64,000 nt of DNA from Streptomyces sp. NBC_01233 (GTDB taxonomy: Bacteria > Actinomycetota > Actinomycetes > Streptomycetales > Streptomycetaceae). The notes under the pieces are model-generated. The model did no database searches. It was not told the DNA's origin and worked only from the letters and a program-made list of their open reading frames with translations. Position numbers and translations under genes: made by a program. Shown one piece after another: positions 24,894-33,467 of the stretch (positions within the stretch are counted from its first letter, which is position 1; each line of letters opens with the position of its first letter). The stretch spans positions 5,374,501 through 5,438,500 of the forward strand of contig NZ_CP108514.1 in assembly GCF_035989305.1 (NCBI RefSeq). The letters are read 5' to 3'.

Positions 24894-25747
24894 GTCTCTC
24901 CCAGCACTTGCTCGATGAATGCGACGGACTCCCGTGGCGTGAGAGCCTGGGACCGGATCATGGCATGGCATTGCTCAAGGACCCTGACCTGCCTCGGATC
25001 GAAGACGGGGCGGCCGTTGAACGCCCCTTCGGAGCGCCCTACTGCCGATCCGTCCGCGAACTTCAGCACTTGGATCAACCCACCCATTCCGGCGTGCTCT
25101 TCGAGAACGGTGGGCATGACCTGGATCGTCACGTGCCGCAGCTCGGCAACCTCCAGCAGGCGTTCGAGTTGCCCACGCAGCACCATTGTCCCCCCGATGC
25201 GGCGCCGCAGGGTCACCTCTTCCTGGACGAAGCAGAGAGCGGGCGAGGGGCTGCGGTCGAAGATCGACCGGCGGGCCATCCGGGCGACCATGCCGCGCTC
25301 CACCTGCTCGGTGGTCTGCGGAGGCTGCCACATCTCGAACAGGGCACGTGCGTAGTCGTCCGTCTGCAACAGGCCATGGATGTTGTGATTGCCGTACGCC
25401 GACAGTTCGACGGCCAGGCTCTCCAGCTTCACGAGGTCGCGGACCTTCTTCGGGTAGCGGACCTGCTCCATGTCCGCCTTCATCGCGACGATCTTGCCGC
25501 CCGCTCCCAGCACCTCGTCCGCCCTGGCCAGGTACTCCGGGCGCGGGATGCGCTTGCCCGCCTCGACCTTGCGGACCAGGTCCTCGCCGTACCCGATCGC
25601 CGTGCCGAAGTCCGCGACCCGCTTCCCCGCCTCCTCCCGCCACGCGCGGAGCTGCCGTCCCAGCGCGGCCAGCACGGCCACTCCCTGCTCATCCTGGGGA
25701 TCGACGTCCCAGCCGGCGTCTTCCGTACCGTCCCTGTCCACGCTCAT
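24890..25747 (-). CDS. XRE-family HTH regulator with DUF5753 domain
   Basis: 285 residues from ATG 25747 with GGAGGTG upstream. The N-terminal HTH covers about 25-85 (LRAWREEAGKRVADFGTAIGYGEDLVRKVEAGKRIP). The DUF5753 ligand or partner domain follows, with IHGLLQTDDYARALF, LCFVQEEVTLRRRIGG and LRHVTIQVMP. It resembles the WhiJ/AbaA-OrfA family. It is coupled to the DUF397 gene and divergent from an anti-sigma-like ATPase gene, completing the usual trio. Confidence 0.93.
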   Translation of the reverse strand: MSVDRDGTEDAGWDVDPQDEQGVAVLAALGRQLRAWREEAGKRVADFGTAIGYGEDLVRKVEAGKRIPRPEYLARADEVLGAGGKIVAMKADMEQVRYPKKVRDLVKLESLAVELSAYGNHNIHGLLQTDDYARALFEMWQPPQTTEQVERGMVARMARRSIFDRSPSPALCFVQEEVTLRRRIGGTMVLRGQLERLLEVAELRHVTIQVMPTVLEEHAGMGGLIQVLKFADGSAVGRSEGAFNGRPVFDPRQVRVLEQCHAMIRSQALTPRESVAFIEQVLGET

Positions 25748-25901
25748 GCGCGCCCACCTCCGACGTACCGAATTTCTCAACGCCCTTTGCCCGCAGGTCG
25801 CGCCGGACAGCCGGGACAGCACCGGACAACGTCCGGACAAAGGCCGGACGCAAGGGCGTTGTCGCTTCTCACGGTATGCACGGCCCGACACGCTCGGTCA
25901 C

Positions 25902-26339
25902 GTGAACACTCAAATCTGTGACTTCGGGCACTGCTTCGGCGCCCAGCTCGCCGCCACCCCGCGCGGTGCCCGCCAGGCGCGGCAACTTGCCGTCGAGAAG
26001 ATCGCCGAGTGGGGTCTGCCGACGGAAGGGCCGACGCTCATCGTGGCAGAGCTCGCCGCCAACGCGGTGACCCATGGCCGGGGGCCCGGGCGTGACTTCC
26101 GGATCGCGCTCACGCTGGCGGACGGGGTGCTGCGGATCGAGGTGGCCGATACGCGCGGCGACCGGGTCCCGCGAATCCGCGACGCGGAAGGGGATGCGGA
26201 GGGCGGTCGGGGTCTGATGCTGGTCGAAGCGCTCGCGGACCGTTGGGGCGTAAGGGAGGGGCCGGTTCCCGGCAAGGTGGTGTGGGTGGAGGTTTGCCCC
26301 GCCGCCGGGTCGCGGCGGGCTGCGATCCGGCGTGCTTAG
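25902..26339 (+). CDS. Anti-sigma-type ATP-binding protein (RsbW/SpoIIAB-like HATPase)
   Basis: 145 residues from GTG 25902. It shows the GHKL ATP-binding signatures: N box LIVAELAANAVTHG, G1 box EVADTRGD and G2 region EGGRGLMLVEALADRWGV. Most such short Streptomyces proteins are stand-alone kinases or anti-sigma factors. It is divergent from the HTH-DUF5753 gene of the same AbaA-like locus. An IS1380-family element landed at its stop codon: TAG is part of the duplicated CTTAG, so the reading frame is unchanged. Confidence 0.9.
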   Translation: MNTQICDFGHCFGAQLAATPRGARQARQLAVEKIAEWGLPTEGPTLIVAELAANAVTHGRGPGRDFRIALTLADGVLRIEVADTRGDRVPRIRDAEGDAEGGRGLMLVEALADRWGVREGPVPGKVVWVEVCPAAGSRRAAIRRA

Positions 26340-28018
26340 CCTCGATCCACCGATGTGGTCTGAGGGTGATCTTCTGGCGGGCGTCTGTGCCGGTTTTGGG
26401 GCGGTGGTTGGGCATGGGCAGGTTGTAGCCGCTGGTCTGCCCAGCTTTTCCACGACTTGGTTCCGGTTGGGCCCTGGCGGGCGGGGTGGGCAGGGGGCGT
26501 CAGGCCGGGCCGGGTGGGCCGTGGACCGTGTCGAACAGGTGCGTCCAGGCGTGCTGCCAGGGCCAGTTGTGCGGTAGGTGCAGGGTGATACGGCGGGCTG
26601 AGCGGGCGATCCTGGCGGGCACGTGGATCAGGTGGGCGCGGAGGGTGGCGGTGGTGGCCCTGGCGTGGAAGGCGGAGGTCAGAGCACCGGTGGCCCGCAG
26701 CAGGTTGTAGGTCATGGCCCACAGGGTGAGCCAGGCCGCGTTGGCGTTGAACTGTCCGGAGGGCAGGTGGGCGAGGGCGGAGGCTTTGCTGTCGGCGATG
26801 ACCTGCTCGACGACGGCGTGGTGACGGTGTTCCCGCTCGGCCTGGAGCGTGGGGGCGGGCTGGTCGGTGAAGAACGGGTGGTAGCGCCAGACGGGGAACA
26901 GCTCGCCCTGCTCACCGACGCCGGCGGGTTTGGCCAGGTCCCGGACCCGGCGCACGATCAGCCGGGCCGTGACCCGCTCGCTCTTCTTGCGGCCGGCGAA
27001 CGCGGTGTATGCGGGTATCTCGGCGACTTCGGCGCCGGAGATGAGCTCCCCGGTGTCGGGGTCGGGCACCGCGGTCGGGTAGCTGATCTGCTGCCACGTG
27101 CCGTCCGGGATGGCCAGGACGGCCCGTTTGATGGAGGGGTTCATGCCGGTCGTGATGGAGAAGTGGGCTCCGGCCCGGCGGCAGGCGGCGATCACACCGG
27201 CGTTGTAGAACTGCGAGTCCGCCCGCAGGATCCGCAGGCCGGTGCAGCCGGCCTCCCGGGCGGTGGCCAGAGCCTCGCTGACGAACTTGGGGGCGCCGCG
27301 GGAGTCGGCCGCCTTGCCCCGCCGCATCCGTGCCCCGGCGATCACCGGCCGCGCGGCGGGGGTGCAGATCGTGGCGAGCAGGGGGTGCAGGGTGCGGACA
27401 CCCTTGAACCGGCCGTACTCGCCACCCTGCTTGGTCCGGCCGTAGACCCGTTTGTGGGTGGAGTCGACATCGATGAACGCCTTCTCGCCCGCGCCGGGCA
27501 GCAGCGGGGTGTGCGAGGCCAGAGCGGCCAGGAACCCGCGGTGCACCGCGTGGAGCTGGAGCGCGTGACCATGGGTGAACGAGCGCAGAAACGTGCCCAG
27601 CGTGGACGGCGCACGGACGCCTGCGAACAACACGGGCATCGCACCGTGCCGCAGCACATCCAGATCGTCGATGCTGTCCGCGCCAGCGACCATCCCGGCC
27701 ACGATGCTGGTCACCTTGGCGTCCGCCGACGCGCCCGCGCCGTTCTTCGCGCCGGTCAGCTTCACCTTCTCGGCCACCAGCCGGGCAAGCCCGCACCGCT
27801 CGGCCAGCCGCATCACCGGGACCAGCCCGGCATGCGCGACCAGATTCGCGTCATCGAACGCGGCAAACACCGCCGAAGCAGCATGGGAAGATTGCATCTC
27901 GCGGATGTTCTCTTGCTCTGTGGAAATGGAACCGTAGGAAGTCCCATCATCCCAGCTCAGAGGGCATCCGCGTCTTCATGTCCAAGCCCTGGACCGGCTA
28001 TTGCTCGGTGGATCGAGG
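26340..28018 (-). mobile_element. Complete IS1380-family insertion sequence
   Basis: 1679 bp with perfect terminal repeats CCTCGATCCACCGA (26340-26353) and its complement (28005-28018), flanked by CTTAG on both sides (26335-26339 and 28019-28023). It carries one intact transposase. Removing the element and one CTTAG reconstructs the original join between the ATPase stop codon and the region before the HTH gene at 28239. Confidence 0.92.
26500..27897 (-). CDS. IS1380 family transposase
   Basis: 465 residues. The start FAAFDDANLVAHAGLVPVMRLAERCGL, the centre FIDVDSTHKRVYGRTKQGGEYG and TGLRILRADSQFYNAGVIAAC, and the end HAVVEQVIADSKASALAHLPS with TLWAMTYNLLRA match the IS1380 DDE-type family (first Asp in DVDST, second in ADSQF, Glu in EQVIADSK). 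The frame is uninterrupted and the terminal repeats are intact, so the element is probably mobile. It occupies the minus strand of the element. Confidence 0.93.
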   Translation of the reverse strand: MQSSHAASAVFAAFDDANLVAHAGLVPVMRLAERCGLARLVAEKVKLTGAKNGAGASADAKVTSIVAGMVAGADSIDDLDVLRHGAMPVLFAGVRAPSTLGTFLRSFTHGHALQLHAVHRGFLAALASHTPLLPGAGEKAFIDVDSTHKRVYGRTKQGGEYGRFKGVRTLHPLLATICTPAARPVIAGARMRRGKAADSRGAPKFVSEALATAREAGCTGLRILRADSQFYNAGVIAACRRAGAHFSITTGMNPSIKRAVLAIPDGTWQQISYPTAVPDPDTGELISGAEVAEIPAYTAFAGRKKSERVTARLIVRRVRDLAKPAGVGEQGELFPVWRYHPFFTDQPAPTLQAEREHRHHAVVEQVIADSKASALAHLPSGQFNANAAWLTLWAMTYNLLRATGALTSAFHARATTATLRAHLIHVPARIARSARRITLHLPHNWPWQHAWTHLFDTVHGPPGPA

Positions 28019-28174
28019 CTTAGACGCATAAGACCCCAAAGAACCGGGGGAAAGAACCAACCAACCCCACCAAACCGGCCCCGTGTCGCTCGGACGGGTG
28101 AAACGTGCCAACTGGGCTGGATTCGGGGAGGGTTGTCGGGCATATGCTCGCCCCGACCACCACAGAAATGAGAC

Positions 28175-28209
28175 GGCCCCCGGCGGGACTGCAATCCCGG
28201 CCGAGGGCC
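28175..28209 (+). promoter_or_regulatory. Stable hairpin in the leader of the HTH gene
   Basis: GGCCCCCGGCGGGA (28175-28188) pairs with TCCCGGCCGAGGGCC (28195-28209) with one bulged A around a six-base loop, 30 bases before the ATG of the HTH-domain gene. No T-run follows, so it may be a leader structure rather than a terminator. Confidence 0.5.
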
Positions 28210-28238
28210 TGACCAACTAGGAAGTCAGCACCTTCCCA

Positions 28239-29117
28239 ATGGCTCCCCAGCACCTTAGCGCGCCGTCGCGCGCAGCGGCCCGTGTTCGACCCGGGACCCC
28301 CCGATCCGGTGTCATTCACGTCAACACGCCGCACGCGCGTCACTTCACCGTGGTGGGCAACCACCTGCTCCAGCATCCCGACTTGTCGGCGACTGCGATC
28401 GGCGTTGCGGCCTACATCCAGTCGCTGCCCGACGGTGCCCCCGTCGGAATCAAGGCGCTTACGGATCGCTTCCGCGAGGGGGAGGTCCGGATCGCCTCGG
28501 CCCTGCGGGAGTTGGAGCGGCACGGCTACCTGGAGCGGCGGCGCGAGCGGCTGGCGACCGGGCAGGTGGTGACGCGGACGTTCTCGTACAACAGGCCGGG
28601 GCTGGCGCAGACGGACCCTGACCGCCCGCCGCCTTCCGACGATCCGCCGCCTCCGGATGGCCCGCCGCCTCCACCGCCGGTTCGGGAGCCCTTGTCGGGG
28701 CCGGGTTCCGCGCCGGCTCGGAGGACCCGGGCATTCGATGCTCTGCCCGTGCCGCAGGCCTTGCACCCCGGTGCGGCCGATCTGCTGGCCGGGCTGCGGC
28801 GGTACGATCCGCGGCTCCTGCTGGCCGAACGCGACGTACGGCGGCTCGTGCCGGGGGTGTCGGCCTGGCTGGAGCGCGGGGTCGACCCCGACGCGGTGGC
28901 GCGAGCGCTGTCCGGCGGCCTCCCCGAGCCTATGCGCGACCCCGCGTCCGTCCTCGCGTACCGGCTCGGCGCGCTGATCCCGCCGCACCTGCCGCCCGCC
29001 CCCGTGGTCCGGCGGCCCAGACGGCCGGATCCCCTCCAGAACTGCAACGGCTGTGATCGCGCCTTCCGGGCCCCGGCTCCGGGCCGTTGCCGCGACTGTC
29101 CGCCGGCCGCCGCATAG
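28239..29117 (+). CDS. Helix-turn-helix domain protein with proline-rich linker
   Basis: 292 residues. The conserved part begins HVNTPHARHFTVVGNHLLQHPDLS and forms a winged helix (ATAIGVAAYIQSLP; ASALRELERHGYLERRRER). A poly-Pro/Asp linker lies at about 128-150, then a helical region (ALHPGAADLLAGLRRYDPRLLL) and a C-terminal Cys4-like element CNGCDRAF-CRDCPP that may bind zinc. Such proteins are common in actinomycete accessory regions and resemble replication-initiator or regulator HTHs. ATG 28239 is used; AGGAA lies 14 bases upstream. Function unknown. Confidence 0.78.
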   Translation: MAPQHLSAPSRAAARVRPGTPRSGVIHVNTPHARHFTVVGNHLLQHPDLSATAIGVAAYIQSLPDGAPVGIKALTDRFREGEVRIASALRELERHGYLERRRERLATGQVVTRTFSYNRPGLAQTDPDRPPPSDDPPPPDGPPPPPPVREPLSGPGSAPARRTRAFDALPVPQALHPGAADLLAGLRRYDPRLLLAERDVRRLVPGVSAWLERGVDPDAVARALSGGLPEPMRDPASVLAYRLGALIPPHLPPAPVVRRPRRPDPLQNCNGCDRAFRAPAPGRCRDCPPAAA

Positions 29118-29120
29118 GGC

Positions 29121-29325
29121 TCAGGGAGAAGCGACGGCCTGTTCCAGGAGGCCGTGCAGGGCGCGCTGTTCCTGCTGGGTGAGGCCGGACAGGGGGGAGT
29201 CCACGGCGAGGAGCGCGAGGAGGCGTTCGCGCAGTGCGGTGCCCTCGGCGGTGACGGCGAGGTGCTTGGCGCGGCGGTCCGTGGGGTGCGGGTGGCGCTC
29301 GACCAGCCTCTGCTTCTCCAGCCGA
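29121..29325 (-). pseudogene. MarR-family regulator fragment (C-terminal part)
   Basis: The reverse-strand frame reads RLEKQRLVERHPHPTDRRAK, then LAVTAEGTALRERLLALLA and ends EQAVASP with TGA at 29121. This is the wing and dimerisation end of a MarR regulator. The HTH start is missing; sequence upstream of about 29325 belongs to a different, plus-strand coding-like piece (ANLDHGDWRQADPVDGRVVA, then a hydrophobic segment) that I cannot identify. Confidence 0.65.
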
Positions 29326-29482
29326 GGGTGGCGGCGCCAACCTGGACCACGGGGACTGGCGGCAGGCCGATCCGGTGGACGGCCGGGTGGTCGCGGCAGT
29401 GCTCGCCGCGACGGTACTGGCGGCTCTGGCCGGAGCGGTGATCAACCGGCAGGGGGCGGTGGGGGCCGTGGTCTCAGGGGCC

Positions 29483-30475
29483 CTAGGAAGCGCTGCGGAG
29501 AGGGCCTGCGGCCGCGCGGTGGTGGCTCGGGCGGGTGCCGTACACCCGCTGGAAGGCCACGCTCAGTCCGAAGGCGCTGCGGTAGCCGACCTGCCGGGCG
29601 ATCGACTCCACCGTGGCCTCGGAGCGCACCAGCAGGTCGGCCGCCAGGGCCAGCCGCCAGCCCGTCAGGTAGGCCATGGGCGGCTGGCCGACCAGCTCGC
29701 CGAAGCGGCGGGCGAGCGTCGCCCGCGATACGCCGGCCTCCTCGGCGAGCGCCGCCACCGTCCACGGCCGCGCGGGCCGGTCGTGGATCAGGCGCAGCGC
29801 CGGGCCGGCCACGGGGTCGCCGAGCGCCCGGTACCAGCCGGGCGGGTCGGACTCCGGGCAGGTGAACCATTCCCGCAGCGTGGACAGCAGCAGCAGGTCC
29901 AGCAGCCGGTCCAGGACCGCCTGCTGGCCGGGGTCGTCCCGGCTGATCTCCAGGGCCGTGAGGTCGAGGATCGGGCCGGGCTCGCCGCCGTAGCGCACCA
30001 CGAGCACTCGGGGGAGCGCGCTCAGCAGCCGCTCCGAGACCCGGCCGCCGACGTGGTAGCTGCCGGTGAGCAGCACGTTCGGGGCGTCGGCGTCCAGGCT
30101 GTTCCCGCAGGTGCGCACGCCCAGTACGAGCTCCTCGCTGATCTCCGCGCCGTCGGCCGTCGTGCAGTGGTCGGGGCCGTGCACCACGTACAGCGGAGGC
30201 GCCACCGGGCCGTCGTCGGCGGTGTCGGCGATGTCCGCGGTGTCGGCGATGGTGAACGGCCGGCCCCCCACCACGATGGCCACGTCGCCGCGGTCGAGCG
30301 CGACGGGCTCGGCGTCGCCGCCGGGGAGGATCCGGCCCGAGCCGCGCAGCATGGTGACCAGGGTGAGGGGAGTCCGGTCGGCGAACCGGATCGACCACGG
30401 TGGGGCCAGGATGGCCCGGCTGAACAGGGCCCCGTCGGACCGCACTTCGTACAGCAGACTCGCCAACGCATCCAT
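29483..30475 (-). CDS. AraC family transcriptional regulator
   Basis: 330 residues from ATG 30475. An N-terminal cupin-like AraC ligand domain (PPWSIRFADRTPLTLVTMLRG; LDRGDVAIVVGGRPFTIADTA) is joined to the C-terminal double HTH (WTVAALAEEAGVSRATLARRF; VESIARQVGYRSAFGLSVAFQ; YGTRPSHHR). The ADIADTADD stretch is a small internal repeat. It is divergent from an NmrA-like reductase gene across a palindrome, suggesting it regulates that gene. Confidence 0.93.
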   Translation of the reverse strand: MDALASLLYEVRSDGALFSRAILAPPWSIRFADRTPLTLVTMLRGSGRILPGGDAEPVALDRGDVAIVVGGRPFTIADTADIADTADDGPVAPPLYVVHGPDHCTTADGAEISEELVLGVRTCGNSLDADAPNVLLTGSYHVGGRVSERLLSALPRVLVVRYGGEPGPILDLTALEISRDDPGQQAVLDRLLDLLLLSTLREWFTCPESDPPGWYRALGDPVAGPALRLIHDRPARPWTVAALAEEAGVSRATLARRFGELVGQPPMAYLTGWRLALAADLLVRSEATVESIARQVGYRSAFGLSVAFQRVYGTRPSHHRAAAGPLRSAS

Positions 30476-30491
30476 ACGGCAAGACCTTAGA

Positions 30492-30513
30492 CGCTCAGAC
30501 ATCGATCTGAGCG
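30492..30513. promoter_or_regulatory. Inverted repeat between araC-type and nmrA-type genes
   Basis: CGCTCAGA (30492-30499) and TCTGAGCG (30506-30513) are perfect complements around CATCGA, 17 bp upstream of the AraC start and 44 bp upstream of the NmrA-like start. A likely operator. Confidence 0.65.
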
Positions 30514-30557
30514 GGAAGACCATTCCACGCCTCAACGGCGGCGGCTTGACTGGCCGC

Positions 30558-31388
30558 ATGACGACGAAACCGATTCTGGTCCTCGGCAGCACAGGCAAGA
30601 CGGGACGGCGCGTGCTTTCCCGCCTCCGACAGCACGGACACGAGGTCCGGGGGGCCTCTCGGAAGGGGCTGACCCGCTTCGACTGGAACGACGAGAACAC
30701 CTGGGAGCCGGCACTGGAGGGGGCCGGTGCGGTCTACCTGGTCGACTCGCAGCAGAGCGACGCCGCGACGTCGCTGCGCTCCTTCGCCGGGCTGGCCGTG
30801 ACCGGCGGTGTGGAGCGGCTGGTGCTGCTGTCGGCCCGCGACTGGGTGGTGCCGGACGGCGAGGAGAAGCTTCCCGGCGAGCGTGCGGTACGGGAGTCCG
30901 GCGCGCAGTGGACGATCCTGAAGCCGACCTGGTTCGCCCAGAACTTCAGCGAGGACCCCTTCTACCGCGGCCAGTTGCTCGACGGCGAGTTCGTGATGTC
31001 GACCGGGGACGGCATCGAGCCGTTCGTCGACGCCGAGGACATCGCCGACGTCGCCGTGGCCGCCCTCACCGAGGACGGGCACGGCGGGCAGGCCTACGAG
31101 CTGACCGGACCGAGGCTGCTGAGCCTGGGCGACGTGGTCGAGGAGATCGCCCGGGCCACCGGCCGGGACATCGCCTACCGCCCCGTCCCGGCGCAGGAGT
31201 ACGCGGCCTACGCCCTGCGCAAGGGCCTGCCCGAGGACTACGTGGCCCTGCTGAACCTGCTCAACGGCTGGATCGAGGAGCGCCGCTTCGCCACGCTCGC
31301 CGACGGCGTGCAGCGCGCACTCGGCCGTGAGCCCCGCGATTTCGCCGACTACGTCCGCCGCACCGCCGCGACCGGGGTGTGGCACTGA
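30558..31388 (+). CDS. NmrA-like NAD(P)-binding protein
   Basis: 276 residues. The Rossmann motif ILVLGSTGKTGRRVL is at about 6-20, and AVYLVDSQQSDA, LVLLSARDW, WTILKPTWFAQNFSED and EPFVDAEDIADVAVAAL are typical of the atypical SDR/NmrA group, which includes quinone reductases and redox sensors. The catalytic Tyr-Lys of classical SDRs is not evident. Divergent from the AraC regulator. Start at ATG 30558. Confidence 0.9.
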   Translation: MTTKPILVLGSTGKTGRRVLSRLRQHGHEVRGASRKGLTRFDWNDENTWEPALEGAGAVYLVDSQQSDAATSLRSFAGLAVTGGVERLVLLSARDWVVPDGEEKLPGERAVRESGAQWTILKPTWFAQNFSEDPFYRGQLLDGEFVMSTGDGIEPFVDAEDIADVAVAALTEDGHGGQAYELTGPRLLSLGDVVEEIARATGRDIAYRPVPAQEYAAYALRKGLPEDYVALLNLLNGWIEERRFATLADGVQRALGREPRDFADYVRRTAATGVWH

Positions 31389-31451
31389 TCCACAAGGGTG
31401 TGGCACTGATCTCCACGCGTGCGGCACGGATCGGTGTCCGTGGCACCGATC
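31377..31451 (+). repeat. Four direct repeats with about 21-bp phasing
   Basis: GTGTGGCACTGATC at 31377 and 31398, GTGCGGCACGGATC at 31419 and CCGTGGCACCGATC at 31438: steps of 21, 21 and 19 bp, about two helical turns. They start at the 3' end of the NmrA-like gene and end 115 bp before the acyl-CoA ligase start. They look like an array of operator sites or a slipped tandem duplication. Confidence 0.75.
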
Positions 31452-31507
31452 GGTGTCAGTGGGGTGGAGCGTCCGTGAAGAAGGGCTCCAGGGGCTGGTC
31501 GGACCGG

Positions 31508-31537
31508 GTTACCGCTACGTAAATTACCCGCGGTAAC
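31508..31537. promoter_or_regulatory. Inverted repeat upstream of acyl-CoA ligase
   Basis: GTTACCG (31508-31514) and CGGTAAC (31531-31537) are perfect complements around a 16-base AT-richer centre with TACGTAAATTA, 28 bp before the ATG. Suits a TetR-type fatty-acid regulator site. Confidence 0.6.
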
Positions 31538-31565
31538 GCTCGTGCCGAGCCAAGGAGAGTGCGCC

Positions 31566-33467
31566 ATGGGAGCCGAGCTGAAGCCGGTCAGGCCCGTCAG
31601 CCCCGTCAGCCCCGTCAGCCCCGTCGGACCCGTCAAAACCGTGGTCGACGGGGTGGTGCGCGAGGTACGGGTCCCCGCGCTGGTGGGACCGCCGCAGCGG
31701 GGATCCCTCGGGGACATCCCCTTCGACAACGCCCGGGAGGCCCCCGGCGAAGCGGTGCTCGCCCGCAAGGAGCGGGACGGGTCCTGGCGCGACGTCACCG
31801 CCGCCGAGTTCGCGGCCGAGGTGCTCGCCGTGGCCAAGGGTCTGATCGCCGAAGGGCTGCGCGAGGGCGACCGGCTGGCGATCATGGCCCGCACGACCTA
31901 CGAGTGGACCCTGCTCGACTTCGCCGGATGGGCGGCCGGGCTGGTCACCGTACCGATCTACCCCACCTCCTCCGCCCTCCAGGCCCGCTGGATCATCCAG
32001 GACTCCGGAGCCGTGGCCTGCGCCGTCGAGGACACGGCGCAGGCCCGGCTCATCAGCAACGAGCGGGCCCACCTGCCCTGGCTGGCGCACCTGTGGGAAT
32101 TCGACACCGGCGCCGTGGCACGGCTGATCAAGGCCGGGGAGCGCATCCCCGACGCGCTCGTGCACGCCCGCCGGGACGCCCGTACGCCGGACACCGTCGC
32201 CACCCTCATCTACACCTCCGGCACCACCGGGCAGCCCAAGGGCTGCGTGATCACCCACGCCAACTTCTTCGCCCAGGTGGACAACGCGGTGGAGCTGCTG
32301 CACCCCGTCTTCAAGTCCGTCAGCAAGGACCCGGCCTCCACCCTCCTTTTCCTCCCGCTCAGCCACGTCTTCGGGCGGATGGTGGCCGTCGGCTGCCTGC
32401 GGGCCCGCGTCAAGCTCGGGCCCGCGCCCAGCATCAGTACCGAGGACCTCCACGCCGACCTCGCCGGCTTCCGGCCGACCTTCCTCCTGGCCATCCCGTA
32501 CGTACTGGAGAAGGTCTACAACACCGCCCGGGCCACCGCCGAGAGCATGGGCCGGGCCTCCTCCTTCGACCGGGCCGCCCGCATCGCGCAGCGCCTCGGC
32601 GAGCTGGCGAAGGGCAAGGCCCCCGGGCTCGTGCTGCGCGCCGGCCGTGCCCTGTACGACCCGCTCGTCTACCGGCGCATCCGGGCCGCACTCGGCGGCC
32701 GCGTCCGCTACATCCTGAGCGGCGGATCCCCGCTGGGCCGGCGGCTCGCCGCCTTCTACACCGGCGCGGGCATCGAGGTCTTCGAGGGCTACGGACTGAC
32801 GGAGACGACCGGTGCGAGCACCGTGACCCCGCCGCTGCACCCCCGGCTCGGCACGGTGGGCTGGCCACTTCCGGGCACGGCCGTGCGGATCGCGGACGAC
32901 GGGGAGGTGCTGCTGGGCGGCGGGCACGTCTTCGCCGGCTACTGGAACAGCGGGCACGCCCTCCCGTACGGGAGCTGGCTCGCCACCGGCGACATCGGGG
33001 AGCTCGACGCCGACGGGTACCTCACCATCACCGGCCGCAAGAAGGACCTGATCATCACCTCCGGCGGCAAGAACGTGGCCCCCGCACCCCTGGAGGACTG
33101 GCTGCGGGCCCACCCGCTGGTCGGCCAGTGCATGGTGGTCGGCGACAACCGGCCGTACATCACCGCGCTGATCACCCTGGAGCCCGACGGGCTGCAGCAC
33201 TGGCGCCAGATGCACAAGAAGCAGGGCGTGCCGATGCGCGAGCTGGTGCGGGACGAGGAACTGCTGGCGGACCTCCAGCGGGCGGTCGACGAGGCGAACC
33301 GGCTGGTGTCGCGGGCCGAGTCGATCCGCCGGTTCGCCGTCCTGCCCCGCGATTTCACCGAGGCGCGCGGCCACCTGACCCCGTCGATGAAACTCAAGCG
33401 GGGCGCGGTCGCCCGCGACTACGCGGACCGCATCGAGGAGCTGTACCGGGGCCCGCGGGACGCCTAG
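31566..33467 (+). CDS. Long-chain acyl-CoA synthetase (AMP-binding)
   Basis: 633 residues from ATG 31566 with AAGGAG upstream. It activates fatty acids through an acyl-adenylate. Motifs: P-loop YTSGTTGQPKG at 216-226, FEGYGLTETTGAS, the ATGDIGELDADGYL region and the hinge GRKKDLIITSGGKNVAP. The C-terminus has FTEARGHLTPSMKLKR with the catalytic Lys. The N-terminus carries a short PVS repeat (PVRPVSPVSPVSPVGPV), probably from slippage of CCCGTCAGC. Direct and inverted repeats upstream suggest specific control. Confidence 0.94.
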   Translation: MGAELKPVRPVSPVSPVSPVGPVKTVVDGVVREVRVPALVGPPQRGSLGDIPFDNAREAPGEAVLARKERDGSWRDVTAAEFAAEVLAVAKGLIAEGLREGDRLAIMARTTYEWTLLDFAGWAAGLVTVPIYPTSSALQARWIIQDSGAVACAVEDTAQARLISNERAHLPWLAHLWEFDTGAVARLIKAGERIPDALVHARRDARTPDTVATLIYTSGTTGQPKGCVITHANFFAQVDNAVELLHPVFKSVSKDPASTLLFLPLSHVFGRMVAVGCLRARVKLGPAPSISTEDLHADLAGFRPTFLLAIPYVLEKVYNTARATAESMGRASSFDRAARIAQRLGELAKGKAPGLVLRAGRALYDPLVYRRIRAALGGRVRYILSGGSPLGRRLAAFYTGAGIEVFEGYGLTETTGASTVTPPLHPRLGTVGWPLPGTAVRIADDGEVLLGGGHVFAGYWNSGHALPYGSWLATGDIGELDADGYLTITGRKKDLIITSGGKNVAPAPLEDWLRAHPLVGQCMVVGDNRPYITALITLEPDGLQHWRQMHKKQGVPMRELVRDEELLADLQRAVDEANRLVSRAESIRRFAVLPRDFTEARGHLTPSMKLKRGAVARDYADRIEELYRGPRDA

